Source: Mytilus galloprovincialis
Taxonomy: Eukaryota > Mollusca > Bivalvia > Mytilida > Mytilidae
Direction: 5' to 3'
NCBI RefSeq assembly: GCF_965363235.1
Contig: NC_134838.1
Span: forward strand, 15,470,441 to 15,534,440
Length of the DNA: 64,000 nucleotides
Shown here piece after piece: positions 50,501-63,694 of the stretch. The notes under the pieces were generated by a model. The model was not told the origin of the DNA. It ran no database searches and worked only from the letters and a program-made list of their open reading frames with translations. Both the position numbers and the translations under genes were made by a program. Position 1 is the first letter of the stretch. Every line of letters begins with the position of its first letter.

Positions 50501-53500
50501 GACAGCTACCCACCAACCATCAAGCTAGTCTTAACAAAGTATTTCCTTCATTAGAAAACACAACAAATAAGAAGATAAAGGAACTTAGATCAAATGAATG
50601 TGCAGTTCTCATTGCAGGTTGGTCTTAGTTTTTTCTTGAAACACAAATAAAATCAGTGTTGTGGACATAGGTGTATACTGATTTTTTCGTGCGTACTGCA
50701 TTGCCAACAATTTGAGAGGCAAAATCTATAACTTTTAATTTGCAAAACAAATTTTCACTTTGCAATAAAGATAAATATTTAATGTGTGACTTTTGAAAAT
50801 GACATGTTAAGATCACATTCATTTTAACTTATACAACGTTAATCAAAACTTAGCAGATAAGTGGTGTTTGCTGAGATTATATGCACGTTTTATATTCTAA
50901 GTACTTGTATTCAGTTGTGACATGCTTCAAAAGCTTATTGATTTCACATGGTCACATTAACTGCTTACAAATCTAACTGCTTCGATTGCCTCGATGGCAT
51001 ACTAAAAGGGAAATAGGAAGTTTGGTTTGACATGGGGTCAATTTAATCATTGGTATATACAAATACATAAAGAAACCTGAATAGTGAGCTACTATACTGC
51101 TTGAACCGAATTAATAAACCCCTACTATGTTTTACCTATAGCAAGTCATTATCATTCTGACCAGGCTCTACAGTGCACAAAGACTAAAAAAAGGTGTGTC
51201 CTTAACATTTATTTGTTTCAAGATACTTAAAATCGTTCCGCGTCAAAGTGAAGCCATAGATATACCAGGTGGCGTAATATTTGAAATCATGATTGACGCA
51301 AGTACAATACACCTGTTGATTATATACTTGTAGTTATTTACATGACAATTTTCCTTTCTATAGTTCATTAAATTTCTATTTACAATGGATATGATTTTTA
51401 TAAATGAAACAATGAAAAAGGGGTAAAAATTCTATGAGGATGCACCTAGATCAAGGGCTCTATGTGGTTAAAATATACTCAATAGCTATGATCCAGACTG
51501 TACGCGTACGGTTCAAATACTGGTCTGGAACATATATACACACTGGGACTTATTTATAACTTGGTTTTTGACCTTGGTTTTTACTGTAGAGTTTCCTTTG
51601 TTGTATATAACACATCTTATCTTCTAGAGGTGGTAAGTAATGAGGTCAAATTTCTTTACCTCAGTCAAGGAGGTTTAAAAGCTAGAAATGGGGGGGGGAA
51701 TTGTAATAGATGGACACATGCCTGGATAGACAGACGGGCAAGTGGATTACTATAAACCATCTGTCAATTAATCACCATGGCCTTAAGGTGGTACCTAACA
51801 CCCGAACTTAAATTAATTTGGCTCGTTTAATTTTCTTAAAATTTTGACAAAGTGTATACTTTGACCCTTTGACAAAAATATAAAAAAAAATTTAAAAATG
51901 AACCAACCGTTTAATCAGAAAAATTACACTGGTTATATAGCATTTGACAAACACTCATTTTGATCAATGAGAAGCTTAATATTCCCGTAAGAACACAACG
52001 GCATTAAAACGTTCTGCTGATTTTACAGAGTTATCTCCCTGTAGTGTTAGGTACCATCTTAATTTACCTATCTGTATGTGTATGTATGAACCATAAAGCT
52101 GTCATTAATAATACACCAATAAAAATGCTGCAAACGCAATACAGATGACAGTCCCTGATTCTAGTCCATCTACAACAACACTTTGTTTTCCTCCTGCTTG
52201 TTTCTCTGTTTCCTTTACTTCATCTTCAACACCAACTGTTATAGATAGACCAGACTCAGTTTAAAAATAACCTTAAACATGACATTTCATACTTATTTTT
52301 AATTACCTTTGACTAACAGTCCTTCATAATTAGCACTTATCCAATAGTATCCAAAATATACCAAAAATAAATCGATGCTTCAGCTTTGTACTAGTATACA
52401 CGCTACGCATATTTAAATCATGTATATTCCATCACATACTTAAGGAATGTACCATTCCTTTAGAATTCCTTACGTTGAATCAATTGTTTCCTCACTTTGA
52501 AAATCTTACCCAAACATTAAAAGAAAACCAAAAAAAAAACATCTACATTTTCTGTGCATTGACAAATAAAGAGGTTTTGTGAATGTTCACTGAAGCTTGG
52601 CATCTACAGCAATTACGTATTTGTCTATTTTAAGGAGAATCGGTTGCTGGCAAAAGTAGTTTTATAAACTTGCTGGTTGGTGTAGATTTATTGCCTACAA
52701 GTCAGCTATCATGTTCTGCAACTTTTTGTGAGCTCCGCTACAGCAGTAAAAAATATGCTGTGTGTTGTACAAAAGAGGGAAAGAAGACAAAAATAGACTT
52801 AAGTACGTCTGAGGGAATGGAGGAATTAAAACAACAGATAGCCTACATCACTGATGACGTAGATGACAATGAAAATGAGAAAGTCGAAGTCTATTGGCCA
52901 TTTGATATTTTGGAAGTAAGTAAGAGCATATTGAATTTGAGCGTTTTATTTGGCATCAATGGGTCATCAATGCTCTACAACTTTGTACTTCTTTGGCTTT
53001 ACAACTTTTTTTATCTGAGCGTCACTGGTGAGTCTTATGTAGACGAAACGCGCGTCTGGCGTATCAAATTATAATCCTGGTACCTTTGATAACTATTTTG
53101 ACTGTATTTGCGCGAAACACTTAAAAGTGTTTAAATTTAATATATTCTCGATCTTAAGTTATGTAGGCCTATTTTTGTACCTCTCTGTCAATAAAGTCAC
53201 ATACCATTGTTAAACATATATATCTACACAGACATGATAATGTTAAAAAAAAAAAATTACTTCACACAAAGCATTTTTTTCCACTTTGTCATCTTCTGAT
53301 ATGCTTTAATTGAGGTACACACATAAGTTACGTATCTACAGTTAAAAAGATTGAATCTCGAGTTCGTATTTGCCCTCAGAAACACGTCGGGTGCAACATG
53401 TAGAACCGGAGCTGCTTGGTGAGGCTCATGTTGCTCAGTATTTTATTGATATTTTGTAGATTTTTGTTTTTGTCTATTTGGCAGTTTAAAACTTTAAGGT

Positions 53501-56500
53501 TTGATTATGACATTGATGTCTTTTGCCTCTGTTAATTTCCATGACGATATGTTTTTATTCCATTGATAAAAAGATTTGGTTTAGTAATGACAATACTATC
53601 TGACAGGCTTAATTCATTTTTATTCAGGATGGAATTGTGATCATTGACACGCCTGGAATTGGAACCAGCAAAGACATGACAGAGAAAATACAACAGTACT
53701 TAGAAAATGCATTTGGTTGTATCTATGTTATCAACAGCGCATCTGCAGGGGGCGTACAAAAAGGAAGGGTATGTGGTATCTACATCGTCAATTACTATTT
53801 GGGAGTTTACGTAGAAATATTTGCACAGTTTATGTTTCAACTACCAAAACGGTAAAAATTGTATCATATTGCTACTCTAGTTGTAATTATCTACTTTCCT
53901 ATTAATTTGGGAAAAACATACGATACCATGCTTGATCTTTAAGCTTCAATGTCAACGCTTATAAAAAAAAATCCAAATATAACATGACTGAACTCCATAA
54001 TCAATGAGTATAAGGTGATCTACCTTGTTCAGGGAATGTGACTTGGTGTAAAATTAAAAGCAAAATAACAAAATTACCCTGTATTTCCATATTTTGTTAA
54101 ATTTGTTTGCATTAATCCCTTTACAAAAACCAATTCCAACGAACCTTTTTTATGTTACAGATAATGGATTTCCTCAGAACAGTTATGAATTTATCAGAGG
54201 AACAATTCAATCCTCAGACCACCATGTTTGTATGTAACAAATGGGAACAGGTTCCTACCCATGACAAAGATGAAGTGATGAAAAGCAACAATTACAAATT
54301 ACGACAATGCTATCCAGATTTCAGAGCAGATCAAGTGTATTACCTTTCTACTGATAGAGTAAGTGCAACTACATTTCATTTCCCCTATTTAAAAGAAATA
54401 GAAATCATACCTTGACATTTGTAAATTAGTAATTCATTTTTCTCTTATTAAAGTTTTGCGTGAGTGAATATTGAATAAATCGTAGAGACCATTGTCTAGC
54501 AAAATACTAGTTTTGTCATGGTGAAGATAAAAGAATTATAAAAACAACATTCAAGATTTATAATTATAAGACACCCTTTTTAAAAGGTGGTATGGGTGTT
54601 AAATTAAAAATAATAGAATGTGTTCATATTTTGCAAAAACATATAGTATCTATTTTTTTTTCTCCTATAGGCAAAACAAGCGCTTCCTCATGGACTAATT
54701 CTTCAAGACCACAAAGCCATCTTGAGGGGAATTAATAAATTACTGCCAGCTAGTTTGGAAAATAAACATGAAGCATATTACCGGTAAGTTGGTAAAATGC
54801 AGTCTGATTTCACGTAGTTGTTCTTTACTATATAAAAATACTCTGGTTTCTTTTTTTGACAATTTCTTTTATTAACCAGTTTTTTTTATCTACGCTCTTT
54901 TGCGCACTAATTATTATGCCGCTGCCAAAGATAAAAATAAAACTGAGGAGAGTTAAGTGTTTTAAACAATGTTGCAAAATTTTGTATGCTTGTTTAGCAC
55001 AAACTTTGTCAGTGTTCTTTTCGTTATCAATTCTGGTTAATAACTAGTTTTTAGCGTACTAAATAAAAAGTCTGTTATATTTGAAGATTTTTCAACCACA
55101 GGTTCGATGCCATTTCTGGTCAGCGTTTCTTTCCTAAAGTATCGCCGGTCTAGTAGGTAGCACACGAGGAAATGGATAGGGTGTAGGAAATCTTAGTATT
55201 TTGAAAAAGTTTACATTCAAAACCATAACATTATTAAACTTTCAAGCGAAGATAGCCTTCGCCACATTTAGCATACCCGTTTGGGATATTTTGTTACCAA
55301 TGTTTTTCGTTTTCCAAAATTACCCTCTGTTTCGGTGTGTGTGTGTGTGTGAAATATATGAAATTTCAAACCATGCCTAATTTGAATAGGGACTTTACAC
55401 CAGATATCTGGCGTAGATAGAGAGGCAAGCTACTGAACGTTGCAACAACATTTTGAAGTGTCTGTATGTGTGATTTTGTAGCAAAAATATTCTGACCCTA
55501 TCTACTATACTACTGTATGTAGCGGGAATTTAAATGCTTCATCTACTTTCAGGACCTACCCTTTGTAGTTATTGTTGATAGTTAAGACACCCGTCTTGAT
55601 TAAGCAGCACATATTAGCATTTATAAGCCTTATATTTTTGATGAGTTTTACATGGAATTGATCGCACATTCAAATGATCAGTTTAGAATCGTATCGTTCT
55701 TTTTTCTGTTGAACAACAAATACTACACGTATCAGGTGATACCCATACTGTCTTATTTTTGTTTTTTGTTGCACTGCATTGTTTCTTTTGTTCCTTTGAT
55801 TTCCTCTAATAGTTTTTCCTTCAGTTTTAGTTTGTAACCCAGATATTTTTATCTGTTAATAGATTTATGACTTTTGAACAGCGGTATACTACTGTTGCCT
55901 TTACTGTCCACCTACCTTCCATATCTTGATGTCCATGTAAAATACAAGAATAAGTAGGAATTAAAATAACAAAAAGAAAGCGTTTTAGGAAAGTTTGCTA
56001 AAGCGTTGAACAAATATTTGTCTTTACAGATGGCTTTCAACAGTTTTGAAAAGAACACAGTTCATACTTAAAGTTTCAAAATATACACGGAGAGAAAATA
56101 TTGAGAATTTGAAAATCCAAATTCAAAATATCGAAAAGCAAATGTACAATCTACAACAGAATGCCAAAGCAAGCATACGAAAACTGCAGGAAGAAGTCCA
56201 AAACGAGGCTGACGGGCTACATTATAAAGTTATAAATCTCCTTTCATCACAAGACTTCCTGCCAAAGATTACACAGTGGGAACCATCCCAATGTCCACAG
56301 GCGGATAAAAAATGGAAGAAAGTGTCGGGTTCTGCCAGTGAAGTGATTGCTCAGAGACTTACACAGGAAATTAACAACTGGGAAAGACGTAATGGTATCA
56401 AAGCAAGCATCAAAGATAAAATAATCGGTCGATTCAAAAGAGATTTTGAATTAATGGAAGACCAAATAAATGATATAGAAGGTATATGTTCATTAAAGCA

Positions 56501-59500
56501 GAGTTTGGTTGAATTCATATCCTTTATCTTGTTAAATACAAAATTTTTTTTTTTTTTGTTTGAATTTGTTTTTTGGCAAATATGAAGTTTATCATAGATA
56601 GTGTTGGTCTATGTTCTTTTCTTTTTTCTCAAGTAATTAATATGACACATATATTTTTCTAGCAGACACGTGTTTATCCTGTTATTCCAGGAATGCAACT
56701 CATGTAGTGCCTATGTCGTATTTGGCACAACCTTCTGATGGTTTTTGGCGGGATGCTCTTCAATGTCGCGTTCGAATTTACATCCCAACTTTTATTCTAG
56801 CGCGACCGATGAGTCTTATGTAGAAGAAACGCTCATGTTTCGTAACAAGTTATTAGCCTGGTATCTTTGATGAATGTTGTACAAGTGACTTTGATTTAAG
56901 ATATATAGTTACCTGATTCATATAGTTTAAATAAGATGAGACAACAATCAGTATAATAATGTTTATTAGTACATATACATTCAAAAAATATAAATGATTT
57001 AAAAATACTTTGTAGATGTTATTTAAATTAAATTTGTTGTTTTAAAATTTCAATATCAAATCATCCTGAGTTGATAAATGTACATCACTCGTCCTAACTC
57101 TGATTTATTGCCCAGGTCTGGATTTTCTTTTAGTCCTAAGGCTTTTGGTTTTATCAACTTTTTAACGTTTTGTTTTTGTATCAACATAAATGTATAATAT
57201 ATAAATCATGTAATGTAGGTATTACACAAATGATTTACAAATTTTCTAGGTATGTTTCTTGGAGACGAAACACGAATCCTTGCAGACTTACAGAAAACAA
57301 TAAGAGGACCGAGGAATAAGAAGGATAAAATGAAAGGTAAAGGTGATAAACAAAATATGGTTGGAATTGGAGGAGCAGTTGCAGTTCTTGGAACACTTGG
57401 CAAAGAATCAAAGGACGTTTTAAGGAAATACAAAAGAGACAATTGCCATTTGAAAATGGCAGAAGTTACCAACTTGTATATTCAAAATATTTTGAAAAGT
57501 AAAGAACTAAAAGAAAACTTATCTAGATTTGTACAGCGATACGCGAAAGGAATAGACAAAATTGCAGAACTTATCCCAGATTTTCTGGAGGCAGACAGAC
57601 AGATGCTTGCTTCTTTAAAAGTTGAAGCCGAGCAAACAAAAGCAGATAGCAGTCCGGCTTGCTTACAGTCATGTATAAGCTTGCAGAGCGGTTTAGATTT
57701 ATTCTACGTTGACTCTATGATGCATGTGGACTACCAATTATCCGATATAGATTGTAATTGGGACGATAAACTAGGTCAAGGTTCATTTGCTGAGGTATTC
57801 TTTGGAGTACTGAATTCAAACGATGGAAGCAAACATGATGTTGCCCTTAAAAGAAGCAGAGATATTATTGACAAAAAATCAGTCACAGATATTCTATTAG
57901 AAGATAGAACAATGAGGTATGAGTCTTACTCTGCTCCAAAAGGTTTTATCTTTATTAAATAATTGAAACCTGAAATTGACGAAGACAGAAGTTTTGAATA
58001 ACTTTGAATTAATTAACTTCTGTACTGTTTTTTTTTTTCAAGAATATTTAATTTTTCAGAGAAAATACAAAATAAAGATGACAATCTTAATTGAAAGATA
58101 TCAAACAATACAGTTTACTACTAATAAAGACAGGCTAGATGATCATCAATGTAATTTCTAAAAACAAATTGACGGTGGTCTTATCATCTAATCGAGTACA
58201 TTGAATTATACAATTTTCAAAAGCTTGTGCTCCGAACATGATCATAGTGAATAACATATAATAAGAATACTTCATTGAAATGCTTGAATATTATGAAATC
58301 GGGTTTGAGAGGCAATATGGGGCACTTTCCATTGAAAATATGTGGCACAAATTTACCACCCGAGTTATTTTTTTGTTATTACATGTTAAGTCAATTTGCG
58401 TAACTAATGAAGGGAATAAAAAGTAGGTGAAATAAGATCTGAGATTTGAGTGTTTGGGTGAACAAATATATAAGAATAACTATTTGTAGGGAAAACAAAT
58501 TCGAAAATTATCACTTATCTAAGAAACTACACTTTTCTTGCTTTTTCTTTATCATAAAAAGGAAAATCACAAAAATACTGCGCTCAGAGGAAAATCCAAT
58601 AGGAAAGTCCATAATCACATGGCAAAATCAAATAATAAAACACATCAAAAACGAATGGACAAGAGCTGTCATATTCCTGACTTGGTACAGGCATTTTCAA
58701 ATGTAGAAAATGGTGGATTAAACCTGGTTTTATAGCGCTAACCCTCTCACTCTGATGACAGTCCCCTCATATTCCGTTATATTTACAATGATGCGTGAAC
58801 TAAACAGACATAATAAATAAAATAGTAAAAATATGGGTGCAGCAGTCATCATCGTGTATCAATTTTAAAAGGAACAATTTAACAGAACACAAAAACATCT
58901 ATCTACAAACACATTCATTGATTCGCGTGTCTGACGTCAGAAAATTTTATACGTCACATATATGAGAGCGGCTGGATCTGGATATATTAAAAATTGGAGC
59001 AAGGAACATTACAAAGATGACAATTACATTGGAGAAGATACAAGATCACTTTTTCACTTTTTTCAATTAAACATTTGGTAATCTAGTCGAAAGTTGTCTC
59101 CTTGACAATCATAACACATTACATGAGAACCTCTTTACAAGAAAAGTGCTCTTGAAAGATTGTTGTAAGATTGATGTTCCATGTGAAAAACTTGAAGCAA
59201 AAACATTTATGCGATTACAATGAATAATACACTTTGCCATGACTCTATTCTATTGCCAGGTAAAGATTTTTTTTTCAATATGGTCATTGGAAAAAAATAT
59301 CAAAATAAATGAAAAAAAAAAAAAAATAACAACAAAACATAAGAATATTAAATAATGAAAATAATGATAGAATATTCAAATATAAATTCAAATCTGTTCT
59401 AGAGATGCTAAGCATGAAAACTTTATAGCATATCATGGGAATGCTCTGCAAAGAATGAAAGGAGGGAAGACATACTGGGTGATGATAATGGAATATTGTG

Positions 59501-60521
59501 CTGGTAGTTTAAAAGATGTTTTTGTGGACAATCACTCCCAATACAAAATAGAAAATCCGGCCAATTGCAGAACCATTTCAGAGAAAGAATCTGCGTTTAA
59601 AGAAATGTCAGTATTTGGTGTACAACTGTGTCAAGGGCTAGACTACTTACACAGCAAGAAACTGGTTCATCGAGACCTTAAGCTAGAAAATGTATTGGTA
59701 AGGGAAATAATAAATACTCTTTACTGTAAGGAATTATCTATTCTAATGATGCCAATCTGTTTGTGTGATTTTGTTTACTTTTTCGTGCACGATTACAACC
59801 TTGATTTCACTGTCGATTCAATAAATTGATTAATCGATTGACTGATTGAGTGGTGACATTTTCTAGATATTTTAAATATTCCGTCGTCAACTTTATAAAA
59901 AAAAATGTAAAGAATAATTTCAGAGAAAAAAAATGTAATATTCGTGCTGTATTTTAAGTTTGTGTTTGACGTGACAAAAAGATCAATGTCGTATTCTTTT
60001 ACGTACTATGCAAAATACAAAATATATATGTAAATATAACAGCAAACAAACAGCAGATTACAATAATCCGGATTTAACTTGTCAAAAACTATTACATAAA
60101 ATTGATGTGCTATTTTTTTTTGCCTTAGTTTACTCAAAAGAAGATAGTAAAGCTCACAGATGTTGGTTTGACAAAACCAGAGATAGACATATCTGGTACG
60201 ATGACTGGATCTCCTGTCTACATGGCACCGGAAGTGCTTATTCCTAAAGGTGTTTACAACAAATCAGCCGATGTATACAGTTTGGGTATAATGATTTGGG
60301 AAATGTGGTATGGAATTGATGCAGCGGATCACATCGGACCAAGGATTATGAAAACAATCGAAGCAGATGTCACGAGAGCAGACGACCCATTACGTCCATT
60401 GATGAATATTCATCAGAAACCTGATGGTGAATGGATCAAGTTAATTGAACGTTGTTGGAGTCCCGATTCAAGTAAACGACCGTCGGCTGCAGAGGTGTTG
60501 AAATTTTTCAAAAATGTTTAA
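47512..60521 (+). CDS. Gene D: DSTYK-like dynamin-type GTPase / protein kinase fusion (978 aa)
   Basis: Ten exons: 47512-47700, 50410-50617, 52635-52915, 53628-53768, 54161-54358, 54671-54783, 56030-56481, 57250-57916, 59403-59697, 60129-60521 (TAA). They sum to 2937 nt in frame. Motifs: P-loop GESVAGKS about 133-140, DTPG 233-236, and G4 reads NKWE at 299-302 instead of NKWD. The kinase has GQGSFAEVFFG, VALK, HRD 839-841, DVG 859-861 and APE. It is the most diverged member: exon 8 is shorter (667 nt against 685-694), and exons 7 and 9 are slightly longer. The exon 1 donor used here (GAG then GTTTCA) is poor. A second copy of exon 1 at 44777-44974 has a better donor and the same phase, so the true 5' end is uncertain. 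Intron 2 holds a MITE (51783-52062), intron 3 a mussel interspersed repeat, and introns 1 and 2 share a duplicated segment. Confidence 0.82.
48350..48480. repeat. AT-rich simple-sequence tract (acaatata words)
   Basis: Imperfect repeats of 'ggacaatatatg', 'acaataaatacatatata' and 'tatattttatatatatattg' occur in gene D intron 1. Confidence 0.6.
48520..48790 (+). repeat. Dispersed repeat, copy 1 (pair with 51005-51260)
   Basis: 'taatcattggtatatacaaa', 'tacataaagaaaactgaata' and 'gtttacctatagcaag' are shared with 51045-51150. The second half is more diverged (gaagatactttaaatcgtt / caagatacttaaaatcgtt). Confidence 0.7.
48780..49030 (+). other. GC-richer unexplained block in gene D intron 1
   Basis: From 'cacagcggggcatag' through 'aacgtctgcacgtccgtcag' to 'ggcgtcgttgacggcggtgc' the composition is coding-like. 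A frame from 48872 stays open to 49099 with a GT at its edge ('caag|gtaaaa'). I do not recognise the peptide. It directly follows the dispersed repeat, so it may be part of that repeat rather than an exon. Confidence 0.35.
49410..49760 (+). repeat. Abundant mussel interspersed repeat (GAGACAACTC family), longest copy
   Basis: 'gattgccaatgagacaactc', 'ggccttcaacaatgagcaaa', 'aactaacggccttacttatg' and 'acgacaaccactgaagtaca', continuing to 'gatcccaacccccaccac'. Gene D intron 1. Confidence 0.75.
49830..49930 (-). repeat. GAGACAACTC-family repeat fragment, antisense
   Basis: 'gttgttaatttctgtgtcat' and 'gagaattgtctcattggcaa' form the inverse of the copy that ends just upstream, so the two face each other. 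Confidence 0.65.
51005..51260 (+). repeat. Dispersed repeat, copy 2 (pair with 48520-48790)
   Basis: 'caatttaatcattggtatat' and 'acaaatacataaagaaacct' are nearly identical to copy 1. It sits in intron 2 of gene D, on the other side of exon 2. Confidence 0.7.
51783..52062. mobile_element. MITE with TTAAGGTGGTACCTAACAC termini
   Basis: Left TTAAGGTGGTACCTAACAC and right GTGTTAGGTACCATCTTAA are inverted with one mismatch, 280 bp end to end. The interior is AT-rich. TTAA at both ends could be part of the target site. Gene D intron 2. Confidence 0.8.
52945..53100 (+). repeat. Mussel interspersed repeat (ACGCGCGT family)
   Basis: 'caatgctctacaactttgta', 'tgagcgtcactggtgagtct', 'agacgaaacgcgcgtctggc' and 'ggtacctttgataactattt'. 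It corresponds to the 3' half of the tandem unit at 31963-32663. Begins about 30 bp after gene D exon 3. Confidence 0.8.
55660..55905 (-). repeat. Interspersed repeat (aaaagtcataaatcgattga family), antisense
   Basis: 'ttcagttttagtttgtaacc', 'agatttatgacttttgaaca' and 'gcggtatactactgttgcct'. It ends about 125 bp before exon 7 of gene D. Confidence 0.65.
56740..56880 (+). repeat. Mussel interspersed repeat (ACGCGCGT family), diverged
   Basis: 'gatgctcttcaatgtcgcgt', 'gatgagtcttatgtagaaga' and 'agcctggtatctttgatgaa'. Gene D intron 7. Confidence 0.65.
58560..58800 (+). repeat. Interspersed repeat (aaaatactgaactcagagg family)
   Basis: Nearly the same as 13765-13995 ('gaatggacaagagctgtcat', 'tgacttggtacaggcatttt', 'ggtggattaaacctggtttt'). 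The short open frames here are repeat sequence. Gene D intron 8. Confidence 0.75.
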
Positions 60522-60604
60522 GAATAAACATTCTATCAAAATGCACCTTGTTTTTGTAGAACTTACACAGAGGTATTTCCCTCGGGCATTTAAACCGCAA
60601 ATGC

Positions 60605-60610
60605 AATAAA
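60605..60610 (+). promoter_or_regulatory. Candidate polyadenylation signal, gene D
   Basis: AATAAA lies 84 nt after the stop codon. Another AATAAA at 60523-60528 is almost touching the stop and is less likely. Confidence 0.4.
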
Positions 60611-61509
60611 TTGTTTTTATTACTAATTTTATTTAACATGAGACTTAATTTTGCCAGAAAACTATGATTGTTGAAAATCAAAGATATTATTTTAAAAATA
60701 TTTATTTATCTATGTTTTCTTCTTTTCTTCATTGACATGCTTTATACTGTATTCTGCAATGTAAATATAGTGCCAGCTTATCAATACGGTGGATTCAAAA
60801 CGCATTTGGTGGTTATCCTCTTTAGGGAAGTTTTAGACCTAACATTTGAAAGCCAATTATGTAACTTGTCAAGCAATAGACAATGTGTAACTTCTACAAT
60901 GTAAATGCGACATGCTTAAATTGTCAGTCAGTAAGCCATTTTACAAACGTTTGTCATCATAGTGTATATGAATGTAAGCCTCGGGATTACACATGGCAAA
61001 ATAACGTACCTCGAAACGTTCAATTTGTATGAAGTTAAGGATTTCTTAATTCTTTTATAGCTAGTTTACTTCGATCAACTGATACGGATAAAGGATATTT
61101 GTTTTCAACGGATATTAAGTTCAAGTGTATTTTCCATTTGTGATTGTAGTTTTAAATTACCAACAAAACAGCTTGATGATTCTAGAAATCAAATGTTTCA
61201 GCCAGGTTTTTTTTTTTGCGAATGTCCTTTCTCATTTTGGTTTGTCCTTTTTGGTGACGTATATCTATTATGGCTTAACCACTGTTGGTGCTCTTAACAT
61301 GTTTTAAAGCACTATATGGTGTTGGCTTTAAGTTTATCCGGTACGTTTTTGTTTTCTTCCTATTTTTTACGTTTTATATGAGCACTAGCTAATGTACTGT
61401 AGACTTTCCTTAAAGTGACAAGGCGAAACATGTGTATGGTGAGGATAAAGTGGAATTCAACAGGTAAAGGACAGTAGTGGTTTCCCGATGTCCAAATTAA
61501 CGTGACTTT

Positions 61510-61680
61510 AGTAAAGAAAAAGAAAACAGTACGGTGTTCAAAAGTCATAAATTGACTGAGGCAAACTTAAACTCAAACCAAGGCAAACACATCAATTATA
61601 CGAAGAAAACAAAGAAACAAACGGAACACTGAAATGCAACAAAAACAAACATCAGCATACATTAAAACAACAACATACAT
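61510..61680 (+). repeat. Interspersed repeat (aaaagtcataaatcgattga family)
   Basis: 'gtgttcaaaagtcataaatt', 'aacacatcaattatacgaag' and 'cactgaaatgcaacaaaaac'. Confidence 0.6.
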
Positions 61681-62754
61681 TAAAACACCAACATTTATAG
61701 TAACCGATGTTTATATAAATCGACAGTAGTTTATTAATGTTCAAATCTCGAAGTTTCAAGAGACAAATCAAGACAGCAACACAAATATTGAGGAAATCGT
61801 ACGAACTCCAATGAAAGCGAGACCGGGGTGGTTCGAAATAGTTAGTATCCCCAACTATGCATGCACCACCCACCATGCTAATAGATACTCAGTTAATGAC
61901 AACAATAGAAATTAGAACATACTCGGTAACATTAAAGATTATGTTATGACTTTACTGGTATGTAAAACTCAAAAACTGCGAAAACATTTTCCTGGTGATT
62001 TGAGACATCGACACGTCGTATTGGTTCACCAATTACTACTGGAGACCCAACAGCGAATACAAATTTCAAATGTGAATTTTACGCCGCACTTGATTCATAA
62101 AGTACTTTTGTAAAAATGGAACCTGTATCCATGGACGAAGTGTACTATCGCATCACCGGCAAAGCTGTAAAATATGAATTTGGATGCATTGTTAAGTTCT
62201 TAAACATATTAATACACTTTATATATAATTCCAGATAAATTCATTTGAACAATTTTTTCCCTTCATAATGATATTGTGTAGTATACATGAAAAAAAGATC
62301 ACGTTTCTAAAAGCAATATTTTCCAGTTTCACAGATACAAAAATAACTGTAGTTAACAAGGAGTTGGGAGAAGCAGGAACAGATCATCATTGATGACCAA
62401 GATTACTAGATTGTTTGCCAACCAAAACAATGCCGTGAAGGCAATGGGTCAATAATTGGTAAAAGTCTGTCAACTGATCACAGGTCAAGGTGGCCGGTTT
62501 TTTTTTAAATTTCTAAACAATCAGTCGCAGTTTCTTCCTACTATTTCAAACCTGAAGTAACTGTTTTTTTATGAGAAATCTACCACTCAAAGACTGAGAT
62601 GGCCAGCTTGAATATTGGTTCGGGCTATTTAAGATAGATTTTGTTGTGAAACATCTAAAGAGCATGTTATTGGGGGTTAATTTTTAAAAACAAATGTCAA
62701 AATTACAACTGGATATCTTCGAATGTCGAGTGGTCATGACAATAGATCATATTT

Positions 62755-62950
62755 ACATAAAACCAAGTTTAACACACCATTTTCTGCGGAAAAATGTCTG
62801 TTCCAAACTTCAAATACGACAGTTGCGTATATTAATATTCCGTCTTAATGACATTTGATTCTGTCAGTTCTTCGTGAATTTACCTTGGAGTTTGTCATTT
62901 TTGGTGTATTATCTTTGGCCCAAGTGACACTTTGTCTTTTGGCTTAGAGG
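62755..62950 (-). repeat. Interspersed repeat (aaaatactgaactcagagg family), antisense
   Basis: 'ataaaaccaagtttaacaca', 'aaatgtctgttccaaacttc' and 'gtgaatttaccttggagttt' correspond inversely to 13765-13930. Confidence 0.5.
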
Positions 62951-63114
62951 AGGGAACATAAGATTTGTGAAATTGAATACAACAGTATAATGGTTTTAGT
63001 ATAGCATTTATTTGTAATTTTTAGATGCTAAAAGTTTAGTGATTTTCTATCTCTAGGGTTAGTAGGAACATTTTTTCTTGGTTACGAAAAGTTGTATCTA
63101 TATATAAACATATG

Positions 63115-63247
63115 AATTCGGTTTCTATATTTAACATCGAAAGTGTTTTTATTAAGATTATGCTGTCTTTCTTGACATGTATTGATACACTGCTTTCCAG
63201 CATAATCTTAAAAAAAACAATTTGATGTTGAATATAGAGACGGAATT
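63115..63247. mobile_element. Foldback MITE
   Basis: The left arm 'tctatatttaacatcgaaag'...'aagattatgctg' pairs with the right arm 'cagcataatctta'...'gatgttgaatataga', leaving a short loop near 63170-63195. About 133 bp, no coding sequence. Confidence 0.75.
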
Positions 63248-63694
63248 ATCCTTCCGGAGTCCCCGAGGCGATCAAGGTTTTTTGTATATCTTTTTGTCTT
63301 TTACATTTCTTTGACATAGTATTTTTGTCATCTAACAGTCAACAAGCAATATTATTGGCCCAGTCCTAGTAAATAAATATGTGTATCAATTTTGTGCGTA
63401 CTAAGCGATTTTCTGGATATTTACCTTCAGTTTAGAAGTAAGAGTTTGCATAAAGGGTTATTAGGGCAGGAACATTTTCGTAGTATCATCGATATTACAA
63501 TGTATACAAATTTAGTGGTCCTACACTCAGACTTATTCCGTAAATCATATGAATCAGAGTTCTTACAAAACCTTCTAAAAGTTTTATTTATATGTATAGG
63601 ATGCATAAGTTCTACTTGCATAAAAAGAAGAACTACTGAAATAAACAATTCACACGTTCTAACATGAATTTTAGAGATTATTATTCTTTATAAT

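Larger units (their letters stand above)
60611..63114. other. Region downstream of gene D
   Basis: About 2.5 kb without a supported gene. It contains repeat fragments at 61510-61680 ('gtgttcaaaagtcataaatt' family) and 62755-62950 (inverse of the aaaatactgaactc family). No further exon of the GTPase-kinase family was found. Confidence 0.5.

Noticed and set aside
58446..58735. Overlapping 86- and 65-codon open frames
   Set aside because: They are mostly interspersed repeat shared with 13765-13995, with no conserved protein features.
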